Assembly: GCF_022489035.1 (NCBI RefSeq) | Contig: NZ_JAKVTV010000001.1 | Coordinates: 496,001 to 560,000 of the forward strand | DNA: 64,000 nucleotides | Direction of reading: 5' to 3' | From: Christiangramia lutea | GTDB taxonomy: Bacteria > Bacteroidota > Bacteroidia > Flavobacteriales > Flavobacteriaceae | Part shown: piece after piece, positions 17,026-25,587 of the stretch | How the letters are laid out: the number at the start of each line of letters is the position of its first letter | How positions within the stretch are numbered: position 1 is the first letter of the stretch | Program-made: the position numbers and the translations under genes | The notes under the pieces: generated by a model | What the model saw: the letters and a program-made list of their open reading frames with translations, nothing else | Databases searched by the model: none | What the model was told of the DNA's origin: nothing

Positions 17026-18252
17026 TTAAGCGGGTTTACTGCCCTTTTTCAGTTCAATGACACTAATCTCCGGCCATATTCCCACGCGACCGGGATACGC
17101 AAGAAAACCAAATCCACGGTTCACATTAATGTATCTTCCGGCTTCCTCGTAGATTCCGGCCCAGTGTTTATACCTGTATTGAACGGGACTCCATTTGAAC
17201 CAACCCGGAATTTCGATCCCGAACTGCATCCCATGGGTATGACCACTCATGGTTAAATGATACTTTTTAGGATGGTTCTTCACTTCCTCTTCCCAGTGAG
17301 ACGGATCATGACTGAGAAGGATCTTAAAATCATCATCATTTACACCTGCACCTGCTTTATCCAGATCACCAGCTTTCTTAAATCCTCCAGCACCCCAGTT
17401 TTCCACTCCAACCAGAGCAATTCGCTGACCATTCTTTTCTATAAACCTGTTTTCGTTTAACATCAGGTTCCAGCCCATCTCGGAATGGGTATTTTTAAGA
17501 TTTTCGAGATTCTGCTCTTTCGCCGCCTGGCTTTCCCAATTATGATAATCGCCATAATCATGGTTCCCCAAAATTGAATAAACTCCATCGGGAGCCTTTA
17601 TCTCTGAAAATAGCTCTTTCCAGCCATCCATTTCCGAAGCCTTATTATTTACCAGGTCACCGGTAAAGACCACCATATCACTGGCCTGTTCTTTCAGCAG
17701 CTCAACGCCATATCTAATTTTATTCTTATTAGCGAAACTACCGCTATGCACATCACTGATCTGGCTGATTCGATAACCGTCAAAAGCATCGGGAAGATCT
17801 TCAAAATAAAGGGTGTACCTCAACACCCGAAAATTATATTTTCCCTTATACATTCCGTAGAGAAGTCCGGCGAAAGGAATTGCCGCCAGTCCAAGAGCTA
17901 TGGTACTAATGAATTTTCGGCGAGAGGGGATCTCGAAACTTTCAGAAGAGCCGAATAGTTTTTGAATTCCCGCCACAGGTAACCTAACCACATCCTCTCC
18001 AAGCAAGATCAGGGAAAGCACTATTTTACCAACAAAGAACGCCAGAAAAAAGCCAATCGCATAACCACGGCCTCCCCCAAAACCATCATTTGGTGCAGGC
18101 TGATTAAACTGGTAGAAAAGATTAAAAATTACAATAGCCGAGCAGATGAAATAGATCACTGCCACCCATATATTTTTGGAAAAGACTCTAATAGACTGAT
18201 AGGCATAAAGATCTACAAGCAGGTAGATTGCGGCAAGTATAAACCAACGCAT
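17026..18252 (-). CDS. Membrane-anchored metallophosphoesterase (YkuE/YkoQ-like)
   Basis: The 408-aa protein has four hydrophobic segments in the first 150 or so residues, followed by a calcineurin-like phosphoesterase domain. The metal motifs are all present: SQISDVHSG (D-x-H), FTGDLVNN (GD), LGNHDYGDY (GNHD), LLSHDPSHW and SGHTHGMQFG (GHTH). It should hydrolyse a phosphoester at the membrane surface. Some relatives act on UDP-diacylglucosamine or phospholipids, but the substrate here is open. The thioredoxin-like gene follows on the same strand after 75 bp. Confidence 0.87.
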   Translation of the reverse strand: MRWFILAAIYLLVDLYAYQSIRVFSKNIWVAVIYFICSAIVIFNLFYQFNQPAPNDGFGGGRGYAIGFFLAFFVGKIVLSLILLGEDVVRLPVAGIQKLFGSSESFEIPSRRKFISTIALGLAAIPFAGLLYGMYKGKYNFRVLRYTLYFEDLPDAFDGYRISQISDVHSGSFANKNKIRYGVELLKEQASDMVVFTGDLVNNKASEMDGWKELFSEIKAPDGVYSILGNHDYGDYHNWESQAAKEQNLENLKNTHSEMGWNLMLNENRFIEKNGQRIALVGVENWGAGGFKKAGDLDKAGAGVNDDDFKILLSHDPSHWEEEVKNHPKKYHLTMSGHTHGMQFGIEIPGWFKWSPVQYRYKHWAGIYEEAGRYINVNRGFGFLAYPGRVGIWPEISVIELKKGSKPA

Positions 18253-18409
18253 TAAAACAATTTTTTACGAAGATAAGTCTAATCAATAACCAAACTGGAT
18301 CATTAACGATAATTTAATCTAATCGTTTAGAAGCCTTTCTCGATATTATTCCCGCATTTGTTCTGTTTAGTTTCTGGGGCTATATTTATAAAATCATTAT
18401 TAATACAAA

Positions 18410-19387
18410 ATGAAAAGAAGAAATTTTATCAGGAAAACTGGAATAGCCGGTGCTGCTTTAAGTACTGTTCCTTCTCTTTTTTCTAAACCAATAATTAATG
18501 AAATGAGTATTACCAATAAATATCCGGTTGCGGTTGCAACCTGGAACTTTCAAAACGCCACAAAAATGGCGGGAAGTATTTTAGAACAAGGGGGCTCTGC
18601 CCTGGACGCTGTTGAAAAAGGCGTCATGGTAGAGGAAGCTAATCTAAAAAATACCACCGTTGGAAATGGTGGTGCTCCAGACCGAGACGGAAATGTAACC
18701 CTGGATGCCTGCATTATGTCTCCCGATGGAAACGCCGGCTCTGTTGTATATCTTAAAGAAATCGAACACCCGGTATCTGTGGCCAGGAAGGTCATGGAAG
18801 AAACCCCGCATGTGATGCTGGCCGGTGAAGGAGCTCTGCAATTCGCCATTCAGCAGGGATTTAAAAAGAAAAACCTATTGACTAAAGAATCTGAAAGAGC
18901 CTGGAAAGAATGGCTGGAACATAAAGAATATAAACCAATCATAAATATCGAAAATCACGATACTATTGGCATGCTATGCCTTGACGAAAAGGGTGATATT
19001 GCAGGAGCCTGTACCACCTCTGGGCTTTCTTATAAAATTAATGGTCGTGTTGGAGACTCCCCTATTATTGGAGCAGGTTTATTCCTGGACAATAAAGTTG
19101 GAGGCGCTGTAGGAACTGGCATGGGCGAGGCGATCATGAAAAGCGTAGGAAGTTTTTTGATCGTAGAATTAATGCGACAGGGAAAAACCCCACAGGAAGC
19201 TTGCGAAGAAGCTGTTGATAGATGCGTCAACCAAAATCAGAATTACAAAGATTTTCAGGTGGCGTATATAGCTATGAACAAACAAGGTGAAATTGGCTCT
19301 TACTGCATTCATAAAGGATTTAGTTACGCAAGGTTTCACGATGGGGAAAGCACCAACAACCAGAGTGATTCCTATTTAGATTCATAA
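18410..19387 (+). CDS. N4-(beta-N-acetylglucosaminyl)-L-asparaginase (glycosylasparaginase), Tat-exported
   Basis: This 325-aa Ntn hydrolase has a twin-arginine signal at the start (KRRNFIRKTGIAGAAL). The autocleavage site is HDTIGM, with Asp184-Thr185 as the scissile bond and Thr185 becoming the nucleophile of the beta subunit. GNGGAPDRDG and GTGMGEAI provide the substrate loops. The enzyme splits the GlcNAc-Asn bond left after glycoprotein breakdown. It closely follows the pattern of the Elizabethkingia meningoseptica enzyme, a relative in the same phylum. Export by Tat places it in the periplasm. It stands alone between divergent and downstream units. Confidence 0.93.
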   Translation: MKRRNFIRKTGIAGAALSTVPSLFSKPIINEMSITNKYPVAVATWNFQNATKMAGSILEQGGSALDAVEKGVMVEEANLKNTTVGNGGAPDRDGNVTLDACIMSPDGNAGSVVYLKEIEHPVSVARKVMEETPHVMLAGEGALQFAIQQGFKKKNLLTKESERAWKEWLEHKEYKPIINIENHDTIGMLCLDEKGDIAGACTTSGLSYKINGRVGDSPIIGAGLFLDNKVGGAVGTGMGEAIMKSVGSFLIVELMRQGKTPQEACEEAVDRCVNQNQNYKDFQVAYIAMNKQGEIGSYCIHKGFSYARFHDGESTNNQSDSYLDS

Positions 19388-19476
19388 TTCAGGGATTTAT
19401 CCCTGCTTACTTGAGCGGGAGTGATTTTATCTTTGTAGTTTTGAAATATTCTCAATTGTATATTTAAATAATTCCA

Positions 19477-22305
19477 ATGGCCGATCAAAAACGCCTTTTT
19501 CTACTAGACGCATACGCTTTAATTTTCCGTGGATATTACGCATTTATAAAGAATCCAAGGATCAATTCAAAGGGATTCAACACCTCTGCGATCATGGGTT
19601 TTACCAATTCTCTATTCGATGTGATAAGAAGGGAAAAACCAGATCACCTGGCCGTATGTTTCGATAAGGACGGAAGTAAGGAAAGGACCGAAATGTTTGC
19701 TGAATATAAGGCAAACAGAGATGAAACTCCAGAACCTATTCGCGAGGCCATCCCAATTATTCAGGACATCCTGAAGGCCATGCACATCCCGGTAATTGAG
19801 TCTCCGGGGATGGAAGCCGACGATATCATAGGAACCCTTGCAAAACAGGCTGAAAAGGAGAACTATAAAGTATACATGGTCACTCCAGATAAAGACTTTG
19901 CCCAGCTGGTTTCTGAGAATATTTTTATGTATCGCCCTGCGAGAATGGGTAATGGTATCGAGATCTGGGGAATTCCGGAAGTTCAGAAGAAGTTTGAAGT
20001 GGAAAGACCGGAACAGGTAATCGATTTCCTGGGGATGATGGGAGATTCTGTAGACAATATTCCTGGCCTTCCCGGAGTTGGTGAAAAAACTGCTAAGAAA
20101 TTCCTGAAGAAATATGGCAGCATGGAAGGTCTTCTCGAAAATACAGACGACCTGAAAGGAAAGATGAAAGAAAAGGTGATCGATAATGCTGAATTGGGCC
20201 GCTTATCTAAAAAACTAGCTACTATTTTCACCGATTGTGATGTAAAATTTCATGCTGATGATTATGAACTTTCTAAGCCAGATGCTGAAAAAGTTCAGGA
20301 AATCTTCGAAGAACTTGAATTCAGGAGACTTAAGGACCAGTTTATAAAACTGTTCAGCGGAAACGAAGAAACAACCCAAACCCAGGTGACGAACTCACCT
20401 TCAGCTAAAAAGAATGCCCAGGCCACTGCCGGGGCTGGACAATTTTCTTTGTTTGGCGGCGACGGAGAAGAAATAGAAAGAACTTCTTCCAGAACCAATC
20501 TTTCAGACACTCCTCATTTTTACCAGTCTCTGAATACTGAAATGGCCAGAAAGCTATTTATTGACCGACTTTTAAAACAGAAAAGCGTTTGTTTCGATAC
20601 TGAGACTACCAGTTTGAATCCGTTGGAGGCTCAATTGGTTGGGATCGCTTTCTCCTGGGAAGCCGGAAAAGGATTTTACCTCCCTTTCCCTGAAGACAAG
20701 GAAGAAGCTCAGAAACTCATCGAGGAGTTAAGAGAATTCTTCGAAAATGATAAAATTGAAAAAATAGGTCAGAACCTAAAATATGACATCGAGGTTCTGG
20801 ATAAATATAACCTGGACGTAAAAGGGCCGCTTTTCGACACCATGATCGCCCATTACCTAATCAATCCAGATATGCGCCATAATATGGATGTTCTGGCTGA
20901 GACTTATCTGAATTATACTCCCCAACCCATTACAGAGTTAATAGGCAAAAAAGGAAAGAATCAAGGCAACATGAGGGATGTTGCGCTAGATAAGCAAACT
21001 GAATATGCCTCAGAAGATGCCGACATCACTTTTCAACTGAAGAACTTTTTTGAAAAAGAACTGGACGAAGCCGAAACCAGGAAATTATTCAACGAGATCG
21101 AAATTCCACTGCTAAAGGTCCTGGCCGATATGGAACTGGAAGGTATCAGATTGGATGAGAAATATTTAAAATCTCTTTCCGAAGCACTGGCATCAGACAT
21201 AAAAGACCTGGAAGCTAAGATTTATGAAGCTGCCGGCGAAGAATTTCTTATAAGCTCACCTAAGCAACTAGGGGTCATATTATTTGAAAAAATGGCACTG
21301 GTAAAAAAACCGAAAAAGACCAAAACTGGACAGTATTCCACCAGTGAAGATGTGCTTTCCGGCCTGGCTGATGAGCATGATATTGTTAGACATGTGCTGG
21401 ATTTCCGAGGTTTGGTTAAACTTCAGAACACCTATGTAGATGCACTGCCAAACCAGGTTGAGAAAACCACCGGCAGAGTTCATACAGATTATGTACAAAC
21501 CACGGCCGCAACGGGAAGACTGAGCTCTAACAACCCAAACCTTCAGAATATTCCTATAAGAACTGAAAGGGGAAGACAGGTTAGAAAAGCATTTGTTCCG
21601 CGTGATGAAAACTATGTTTTACTAGCTGCCGATTATTCTCAAATAGAACTCAGGATCATTGCCGCTTTAAGTGAGGAGGAAAATATGATCCAGGCCTTTC
21701 AAAACGGAGAGGATATTCATGCTTCCACGGCCGCCAAGGTATTCAATGTACCACTAAAAGATGTTACCCGTGAACAAAGGAGTAATGCGAAAACTGTTAA
21801 TTTCGGGATCATCTATGGAGTTTCTGCCTTTGGATTAAGCAACCAAACTTCGCTTTCCAGAAGTGAAGCCAAGGAATTGATTGACACTTATTATAAGACC
21901 TACCCAAAACTGAGCAATTTCATTGCAGACCAGGTAGAATTTGCCAGGGAACATGGTTATGTTTCTACGGTTCTTGGCCGAAGAAGATATTTAAAAGATA
22001 TTAACTCGAGAAACCAGGTAGTTCGTGGTGCTGCAGAACGTAATGCCGTGAACGCTCCTATTCAGGGCAGCGCTGCCGACATTATAAAACTGGCGATGAT
22101 CAACATTCATAGAAAACTGAAGGAAGAGAATTACAAAACCAAAATGTTGCTTCAGGTGCATGATGAATTGGTATTCGATGCTCATAAAGATGAACTGGAA
22201 AAAGTTCAGAAGATGATCAAGTCTGAAATGGAGAATGCCTATAAGCTTGAAGTTCCACTGGATGTAGACCTTGGAACCGGGCAAAACTGGCTGGAAGCGC
22301 ATTAA
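19477..22305 (+). CDS. polA: DNA polymerase I
   Basis: Full-length PolA of 942 aa with three domains. The 5'-nuclease (about 1-290) shows FLLDAYALIFRGYYAF, MEADDIIGTLA and GDSVDNIPGLPGVGEKTA. The 3'-5' exonuclease (about 350-530) has VCFDTETT, GQNLKYDIEVL and YASEDADIT, so all acidic residues are kept and proofreading is expected. The polymerase (about 560-942) has DYSQIELRIIAALS (motif A), the RSNAKTVNFGIIYG O-helix and VHDELVFD (motif C). It functions in Okazaki fragment processing and repair. A TATCTTTG box lies at 19428-19435, 41 bp before the ATG. A DUF3124 lipoprotein gene follows after 10 bp. Confidence 0.98.
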   Translation: MADQKRLFLLDAYALIFRGYYAFIKNPRINSKGFNTSAIMGFTNSLFDVIRREKPDHLAVCFDKDGSKERTEMFAEYKANRDETPEPIREAIPIIQDILKAMHIPVIESPGMEADDIIGTLAKQAEKENYKVYMVTPDKDFAQLVSENIFMYRPARMGNGIEIWGIPEVQKKFEVERPEQVIDFLGMMGDSVDNIPGLPGVGEKTAKKFLKKYGSMEGLLENTDDLKGKMKEKVIDNAELGRLSKKLATIFTDCDVKFHADDYELSKPDAEKVQEIFEELEFRRLKDQFIKLFSGNEETTQTQVTNSPSAKKNAQATAGAGQFSLFGGDGEEIERTSSRTNLSDTPHFYQSLNTEMARKLFIDRLLKQKSVCFDTETTSLNPLEAQLVGIAFSWEAGKGFYLPFPEDKEEAQKLIEELREFFENDKIEKIGQNLKYDIEVLDKYNLDVKGPLFDTMIAHYLINPDMRHNMDVLAETYLNYTPQPITELIGKKGKNQGNMRDVALDKQTEYASEDADITFQLKNFFEKELDEAETRKLFNEIEIPLLKVLADMELEGIRLDEKYLKSLSEALASDIKDLEAKIYEAAGEEFLISSPKQLGVILFEKMALVKKPKKTKTGQYSTSEDVLSGLADEHDIVRHVLDFRGLVKLQNTYVDALPNQVEKTTGRVHTDYVQTTAATGRLSSNNPNLQNIPIRTERGRQVRKAFVPRDENYVLLAADYSQIELRIIAALSEEENMIQAFQNGEDIHASTAAKVFNVPLKDVTREQRSNAKTVNFGIIYGVSAFGLSNQTSLSRSEAKELIDTYYKTYPKLSNFIADQVEFAREHGYVSTVLGRRRYLKDINSRNQVVRGAAERNAVNAPIQGSAADIIKLAMINIHRKLKEENYKTKMLLQVHDELVFDAHKDELEKVQKMIKSEMENAYKLEVPLDVDLGTGQNWLEAH

Positions 22306-22315
22306 TATTTACAAT

Positions 22316-22825
22316 ATGAAAAAAGGAATTTTCATTTTTTGTTTTGTTTCAGTTTTACTTTCCTGCGAGGAAAACAAAAAGATCAGCTCTTACGATCCGG
22401 TAAACTGGTACGAAAGAAGCGCTGCAATTTCCCATTTTGATTCTCTTGAAAAAGGAAGTTCATACCTGTCTGTTTATTCGGAAATTTACAGCCAGACAGA
22501 ACACAGGACTCATAATCTTACCGCCACGGTAAGCATGAGAAATATAGATACCAAGGATACCCTTTATGTGGAGAAAGCGGAATATTTCAACACTCACGGA
22601 GAACCAATTAGAATATACTTTGAAAATCCTATTTACGTAGCGCCCTTGGAAACTGTGGAGATCGTTGTCGATGAAACAGACATGGAAGGCGGAACTGGAG
22701 CAAATTTCGTTTTTGAATGGGCGAAAAAAAGTAATGCTCCCGACCCACTTTTCGAAGGGGTGATGATTTCAACTTCGGGTCAGCAAGGGCTGTCATTTAC
22801 CAGCCAGGGAGTACGTATAAAATAG
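22316..22825 (+). CDS. DUF3124 lipoprotein
   Basis: The ATG at 22316 gives 169 aa with a lipoprotein signal (MKKGIFIFCFVSVLLSC, lipid-modified Cys17). The mature part matches DUF3124: YSEIYSQTEHRTHNLTATVSMRN, then FENPIYVAPLETVEIVV, then GGTGANFVFEW and a final GQQGLSFTSQG. The family has no known function. The protein should be anchored on the periplasmic or outer membrane face. It lies 10 bp after polA and is probably cotranscribed, a link of unclear meaning. An in-frame TTG inside the polA end is unlikely as a start, because it would bury the signal peptide. Confidence 0.82.
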   Translation: MKKGIFIFCFVSVLLSCEENKKISSYDPVNWYERSAAISHFDSLEKGSSYLSVYSEIYSQTEHRTHNLTATVSMRNIDTKDTLYVEKAEYFNTHGEPIRIYFENPIYVAPLETVEIVVDETDMEGGTGANFVFEWAKKSNAPDPLFEGVMISTSGQQGLSFTSQGVRIK

Positions 22826-22870
22826 ATTGGAAAAATTTTACAAACAAACCAAAGATCGATATTTCAGCAA

Positions 22871-23443
22871 CTAATCCTCTCTACTATATTCCAGTTCAAT
22901 GATCTGTATATCAGAAACCAGGGTGTTTCCAGGATCATTCACATACATATCAGACTCTTCTTCTGTGACGTCAAAAGTAAACCTATTGCCGGTTAATCTT
23001 ATCCTTTTTGTTTCTTGGTAAATCACATTTTCAATAATCACTGAAAGAATCAGGTCATCACGAATTATTTCCCAAAAACCATCATCCTGCCTGTTAGAAA
23101 GACACTCAAATTGATTACTGCTTATTCCCGGGCTAAAACTCATTTGTGCGTTCTCGGTAAAAAAAGTGGCATTTTCAAAGAATTCGATACGCATATCATC
23201 GAAGCAATCGGTCTCAAGCAATAGATTCGTATTGGCTTCACCATCGGCATTGAGATCTACAGGAGTATCTGCCAACATCACAGATAGCTGCCAGTTTCCA
23301 TATAATCGTTTTGGCTGAATGTTTGCATCGGAATACTGAACCGGTATTTCTTCCTCAACCGGAAGCTTAGTTCTATTACAAGAAATAAGGAGGCTTATAA
23401 AAAGGATAAAAACAGGAAATATAAAAGTCTCGTTCAGTTTCAT
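22871..23443 (-). CDS. Small lipoprotein, paralogue of the next gene
   Basis: The ATG at 23443 gives 190 aa with a lipoprotein signal ending in LLISCNR. The mature domain is a beta-rich, lipocalin-like pattern: GNWQLSVMLADTPVDLNADG, ETDCFDDM, FECLSNRQDDGFWEI and a C-terminal DPGNTLVSDIQIIELEY. Two cysteines (in ETDCF and FECLS) are shared with the paralogue at 23655-24224 and could form a disulfide outside the cytoplasm. I do not recognise a characterised family. The two genes look like a tandem duplication on one strand separated by 211 bp. Confidence 0.65.
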   Translation of the reverse strand: MKLNETFIFPVFILFISLLISCNRTKLPVEEEIPVQYSDANIQPKRLYGNWQLSVMLADTPVDLNADGEANTNLLLETDCFDDMRIEFFENATFFTENAQMSFSPGISSNQFECLSNRQDDGFWEIIRDDLILSVIIENVIYQETKRIRLTGNRFTFDVTEEESDMYVNDPGNTLVSDIQIIELEYSRED

Positions 23444-23588
23444 ATTCAGCACAAATACGCACTAAAATAACTAACCAATATGTTGATTTACAGTATTTTA
23501 ATTAGTTTTCTATGAAAAACTGTTTTTCATCCTGAAAAACACTGAATTATGTTAAGACTGTAAGAAAGCCCTCCTATATAAAATAAAA

Positions 23589-23616
23589 AACCTCACAGAA
23601 CTAAATCTGTGAGGTT
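23589..23616 (-). terminator. Hairpin terminator with AACCTCACAG repeat core
   Basis: AACCTCACAGA pairs with TCTGTGAGGTT around a 6-nt loop, and on the minus strand a TTTTTTATTTT run follows. It lies just after the lipoprotein gene at 23655-24224. Its arm shares the core AACCTCACAG with hairpins at 28381 and 33110. Confidence 0.75.
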
Positions 23617-23654
23617 CTCCAACTAACACTAAAACTACAATTAGAATGGGTATC

Positions 23655-24224
23655 CTAAGATTTGGTATACTCCAATTCTAAAATTCTTATAGGTGAAGCC
23701 TGGGTATCTCCAGGGTCGTTCACATATTGATCAGATTCCAGTTTGGTCACTTCCAATGAAAATTTGTTCGAGGCAAGATCAATTACCTTTTTATGAGTAT
23801 AGGTTTTCCCATCCATTAAAAACGTTAAAATCAAACTGTTATTACTAACCTCCCATTCACCATCATCCATCCTATCAGACAAGCAAAAGAACTCATTATT
23901 TGAGGCTCCCGATTCAAAGGTCATCTGGGCGTTGTTAGATATAAACGTACCATCTTCATTAAATGTTATACTCATTGTGTTAAAACAAGAGGTTTCATTT
24001 AAAAGATTCTTGTTGTAATGATTGTCGCTATTAAGATCTATTTCCGTATCTGCTATCATGCCGGATAATTCCCAGTGACCTATCATATCATTACTGGAAA
24101 TTGCGGTAATGTTACTAACTTTTAAGGTCGAATTCAATGCAGATTCATCTTTAGTACAACCGGAGATAATGAACATTAGTGCTAGAATTACCGGTAGATA
24201 ATTCATTTTAAACAGGTTATTCAT
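23655..24224 (-). CDS. Small lipoprotein, paralogue of the previous gene
   Basis: This 189-aa protein has a lipobox (FIISGCTK) and the same domain as its neighbour at 22871-23443: GHWELSGMIADTEIDLNSDN, ETSCFNTM, NNEFFCLSDRMDDGEWEV and DPGDTQASPIRILELEY. The matching residues run over nearly the whole mature length, including both cysteines. The function is unknown. An outer-membrane or periplasmic lipid-anchored location is expected. The DLN-(A/S)-D acidic motif near the middle could bind a metal, but that is speculation. Confidence 0.65.
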   Translation of the reverse strand: MNNLFKMNYLPVILALMFIISGCTKDESALNSTLKVSNITAISSNDMIGHWELSGMIADTEIDLNSDNHYNKNLLNETSCFNTMSITFNEDGTFISNNAQMTFESGASNNEFFCLSDRMDDGEWEVSNNSLILTFLMDGKTYTHKKVIDLASNKFSLEVTKLESDQYVNDPGDTQASPIRILELEYTKS

Positions 24225-24477
24225 AATTTAGGGCATTTAATTACAACACAAACATAAAATTAAATGTAAGAATTTTATGACTTTTTTAACATTAAAATGA
24301 ACACTTATCTAGATTTAACTATTTTGCAGGATACAATCAGTTTTGTATTTAAAATTAACAGCCAGAAATTTTCAAATGTCATTGAACTAATAGTTGTATT
24401 CTAAAAAAATTATATTTGATCCTAGATTTACCTGAGGCTCAGTCCATTCAAAGCAAATAAAATAATCTTTTCGCTAT

Positions 24478-24507
24478 TTGCTATTAGAATTTATAATTGT
24501 ACATTTG
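24478..24507 (+). promoter_or_regulatory. Promoter of the rplM operon
   Basis: TTG (24478-24480, within a TTTG) is followed after 19 nt by TACATTTG (24500-24507), a full Bacteroidota consensus. Transcription should start near 24514, giving a leader of about 65 nt. Confidence 0.7.
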
Positions 24508-24510
24508 CAG

Positions 24511-24547
24511 CCCTGTTTTCCCGATTGAGATTCGGGCAAACGGGATT
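24511..24547 (+). other. Leader hairpin upstream of rplM
   Basis: CCCGA pairs with TCGGG around a 7-nt loop, and outside it CCC-GTTT can pair with AAAC-GGG with small bulges. This puts a nested stem in the short rplM leader. Ribosomal protein operons often have autoregulatory leaders that resemble the rRNA target; here that role is inference. Confidence 0.35.
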
Positions 24548-24576
24548 GGAATGTTTAATAATAAGTAAAATCAATT

Positions 24577-25035
24577 GGTGTGGACACATTAAGTTACAAA
24601 ACAGTATCGGCTAACAAAGCCACCAGAACCAAAGAATGGGTTGTGGTAGATGCTGACGGACAAAATTTAGGTCGTCTTGCTTCTAAAGTAGCATACCTGC
24701 TTAGAGGAAAGCACAAGCCTAACTTCACCCCACACGTTGACTGCGGAGACAATGTAATCGTTCTTAACGCACAAGGAGTCAACTTAACCGGAAAGAAATG
24801 GGACGCGAAAGAATACATCCGTCACACAGGCCACCCGGGTGGGCAAAAAAGTCTAACGGCTGCCGAATTATTCGAAAAAAGTCCTGAGAGACTTGTCGAA
24901 AAGGCAATCAAAGGAATGCTTCCAAAGAACAAACTTGGAGCAGACCTATTCAGAAATTTAAAGGTTTATGCAGGATCTGAACATGATCACGATGCTCAAA
25001 AACCTAAAACTATTAACTTAAACGACGTTAAGTAA
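24577..25035 (+). CDS. rplM: 50S ribosomal protein L13
   Basis: The protein of about 151 aa matches L13: [24 protein letters not shown]-type loop as [19 protein letters not shown], and [31 protein letters not shown]. The start codon is GTG, read from VDTLSYKT; no ATG is available in frame, and the flavobacterial L13 N-terminus DTLSYKT is preserved, so the GTG start at about 24580 is well supported (an upstream TTG at 24577 is a less likely alternative). The stop overlaps the rpsI start as TAATG. L13 is an early assembly protein of the large subunit. Confidence 0.96.
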   Translation, partial: GVDTLSYKTVSANKATRTKEWVVVDADGQNLGRLASKVAYLLRGKHKPNFTPHVDCGDNVIVLNAQGVNLTGKKWDAKEYIRHTGHPGGQKSLTAAELFEKSPERLVEKAIKGMLPKNKLGADLFRNLKVYAGSEHDHDAQKPKTINLNDVK

Positions 25036-25421
25036 TGGAGGTAATTCACAAAATTGGCCGTAGAAAAACAGCTGTGGCCCGTGTATATGTTTCAGAAGGA
25101 AAAGGAAACATTACCGTAAACAAGAAAGACCTTAAAGATTACTTCACAACTGGTACACTTTTATATAAAGTAAACCAGCCAATGATGCTTACCGAGAACG
25201 AAGGAAACTTCGACGTTAAAATTAACGTTTACGGTGGTGGTATCACTGGACAGGCTGAAGCGATCCGTCTTGCACTTTCCAGAGCTATGGTAGCGCTAGA
25301 CGAAGAAAACCATGGTGCTCTTAAGCCAGAAGGTCTTCTTACTAGAGATCCACGTATGGTAGAACGTAAGAAATACGGTCAGAAGAAAGCCCGTAAGAAA
25401 TTCCAGTTCTCTAAACGTTAA
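25035..25421 (+). CDS. rpsI: 30S ribosomal protein S9
   Basis: A 128-aa S9 with the N-terminal IGRRKTAVARVYV, the GGGITGQAEAIRLALSRA core and the basic C-terminal tail KKYGQKKARKKFQFSKR, whose final Lys-Arg reaches the P-site tRNA. Length and ends are normal. Its ATG shares one base with the rplM stop, so translation is coupled. rpsB follows after 166 bp. Confidence 0.98.
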   Translation: MEVIHKIGRRKTAVARVYVSEGKGNITVNKKDLKDYFTTGTLLYKVNQPMMLTENEGNFDVKINVYGGGITGQAEAIRLALSRAMVALDEENHGALKPEGLLTRDPRMVERKKYGQKKARKKFQFSKR

Positions 25422-25587
25422 TCTTATTACCGGATTGGTTTCCGGGAAGTTCATTAAAAAATTAATTTTTTGTTGTTATTCTGTTCATGCCGGGCAGAAG
25501 TTAGTTTAGCATCTAAACAGTCAGGGCCGTACTTAAATGTAGCCACCTGAATGTTGCTATCTCAACAGAACGTAAACTATTACAAAA

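Larger units (their letters stand above)
24225..24576. other. Intergenic region upstream of rplM
   Basis: This gap of about 350 bp holds the rplM promoter near its right end and a GC-rich leader hairpin. A 35-codon frame at 24298 on the plus strand has no supporting signal and is not called. The rest is AT-rich with nothing I recognise. Confidence 0.55.

Noticed and set aside
19390-19405. CAGGGA-TTTA-TCCCTG stem after the glycosylasparaginase gene as terminator
   Set aside because: There is no T run after the stem, so it is too weak to call.
24298-24405. 35-codon plus-strand frame before rplM
   Set aside because: No promoter, no ribosome-binding signal and no recognisable composition.
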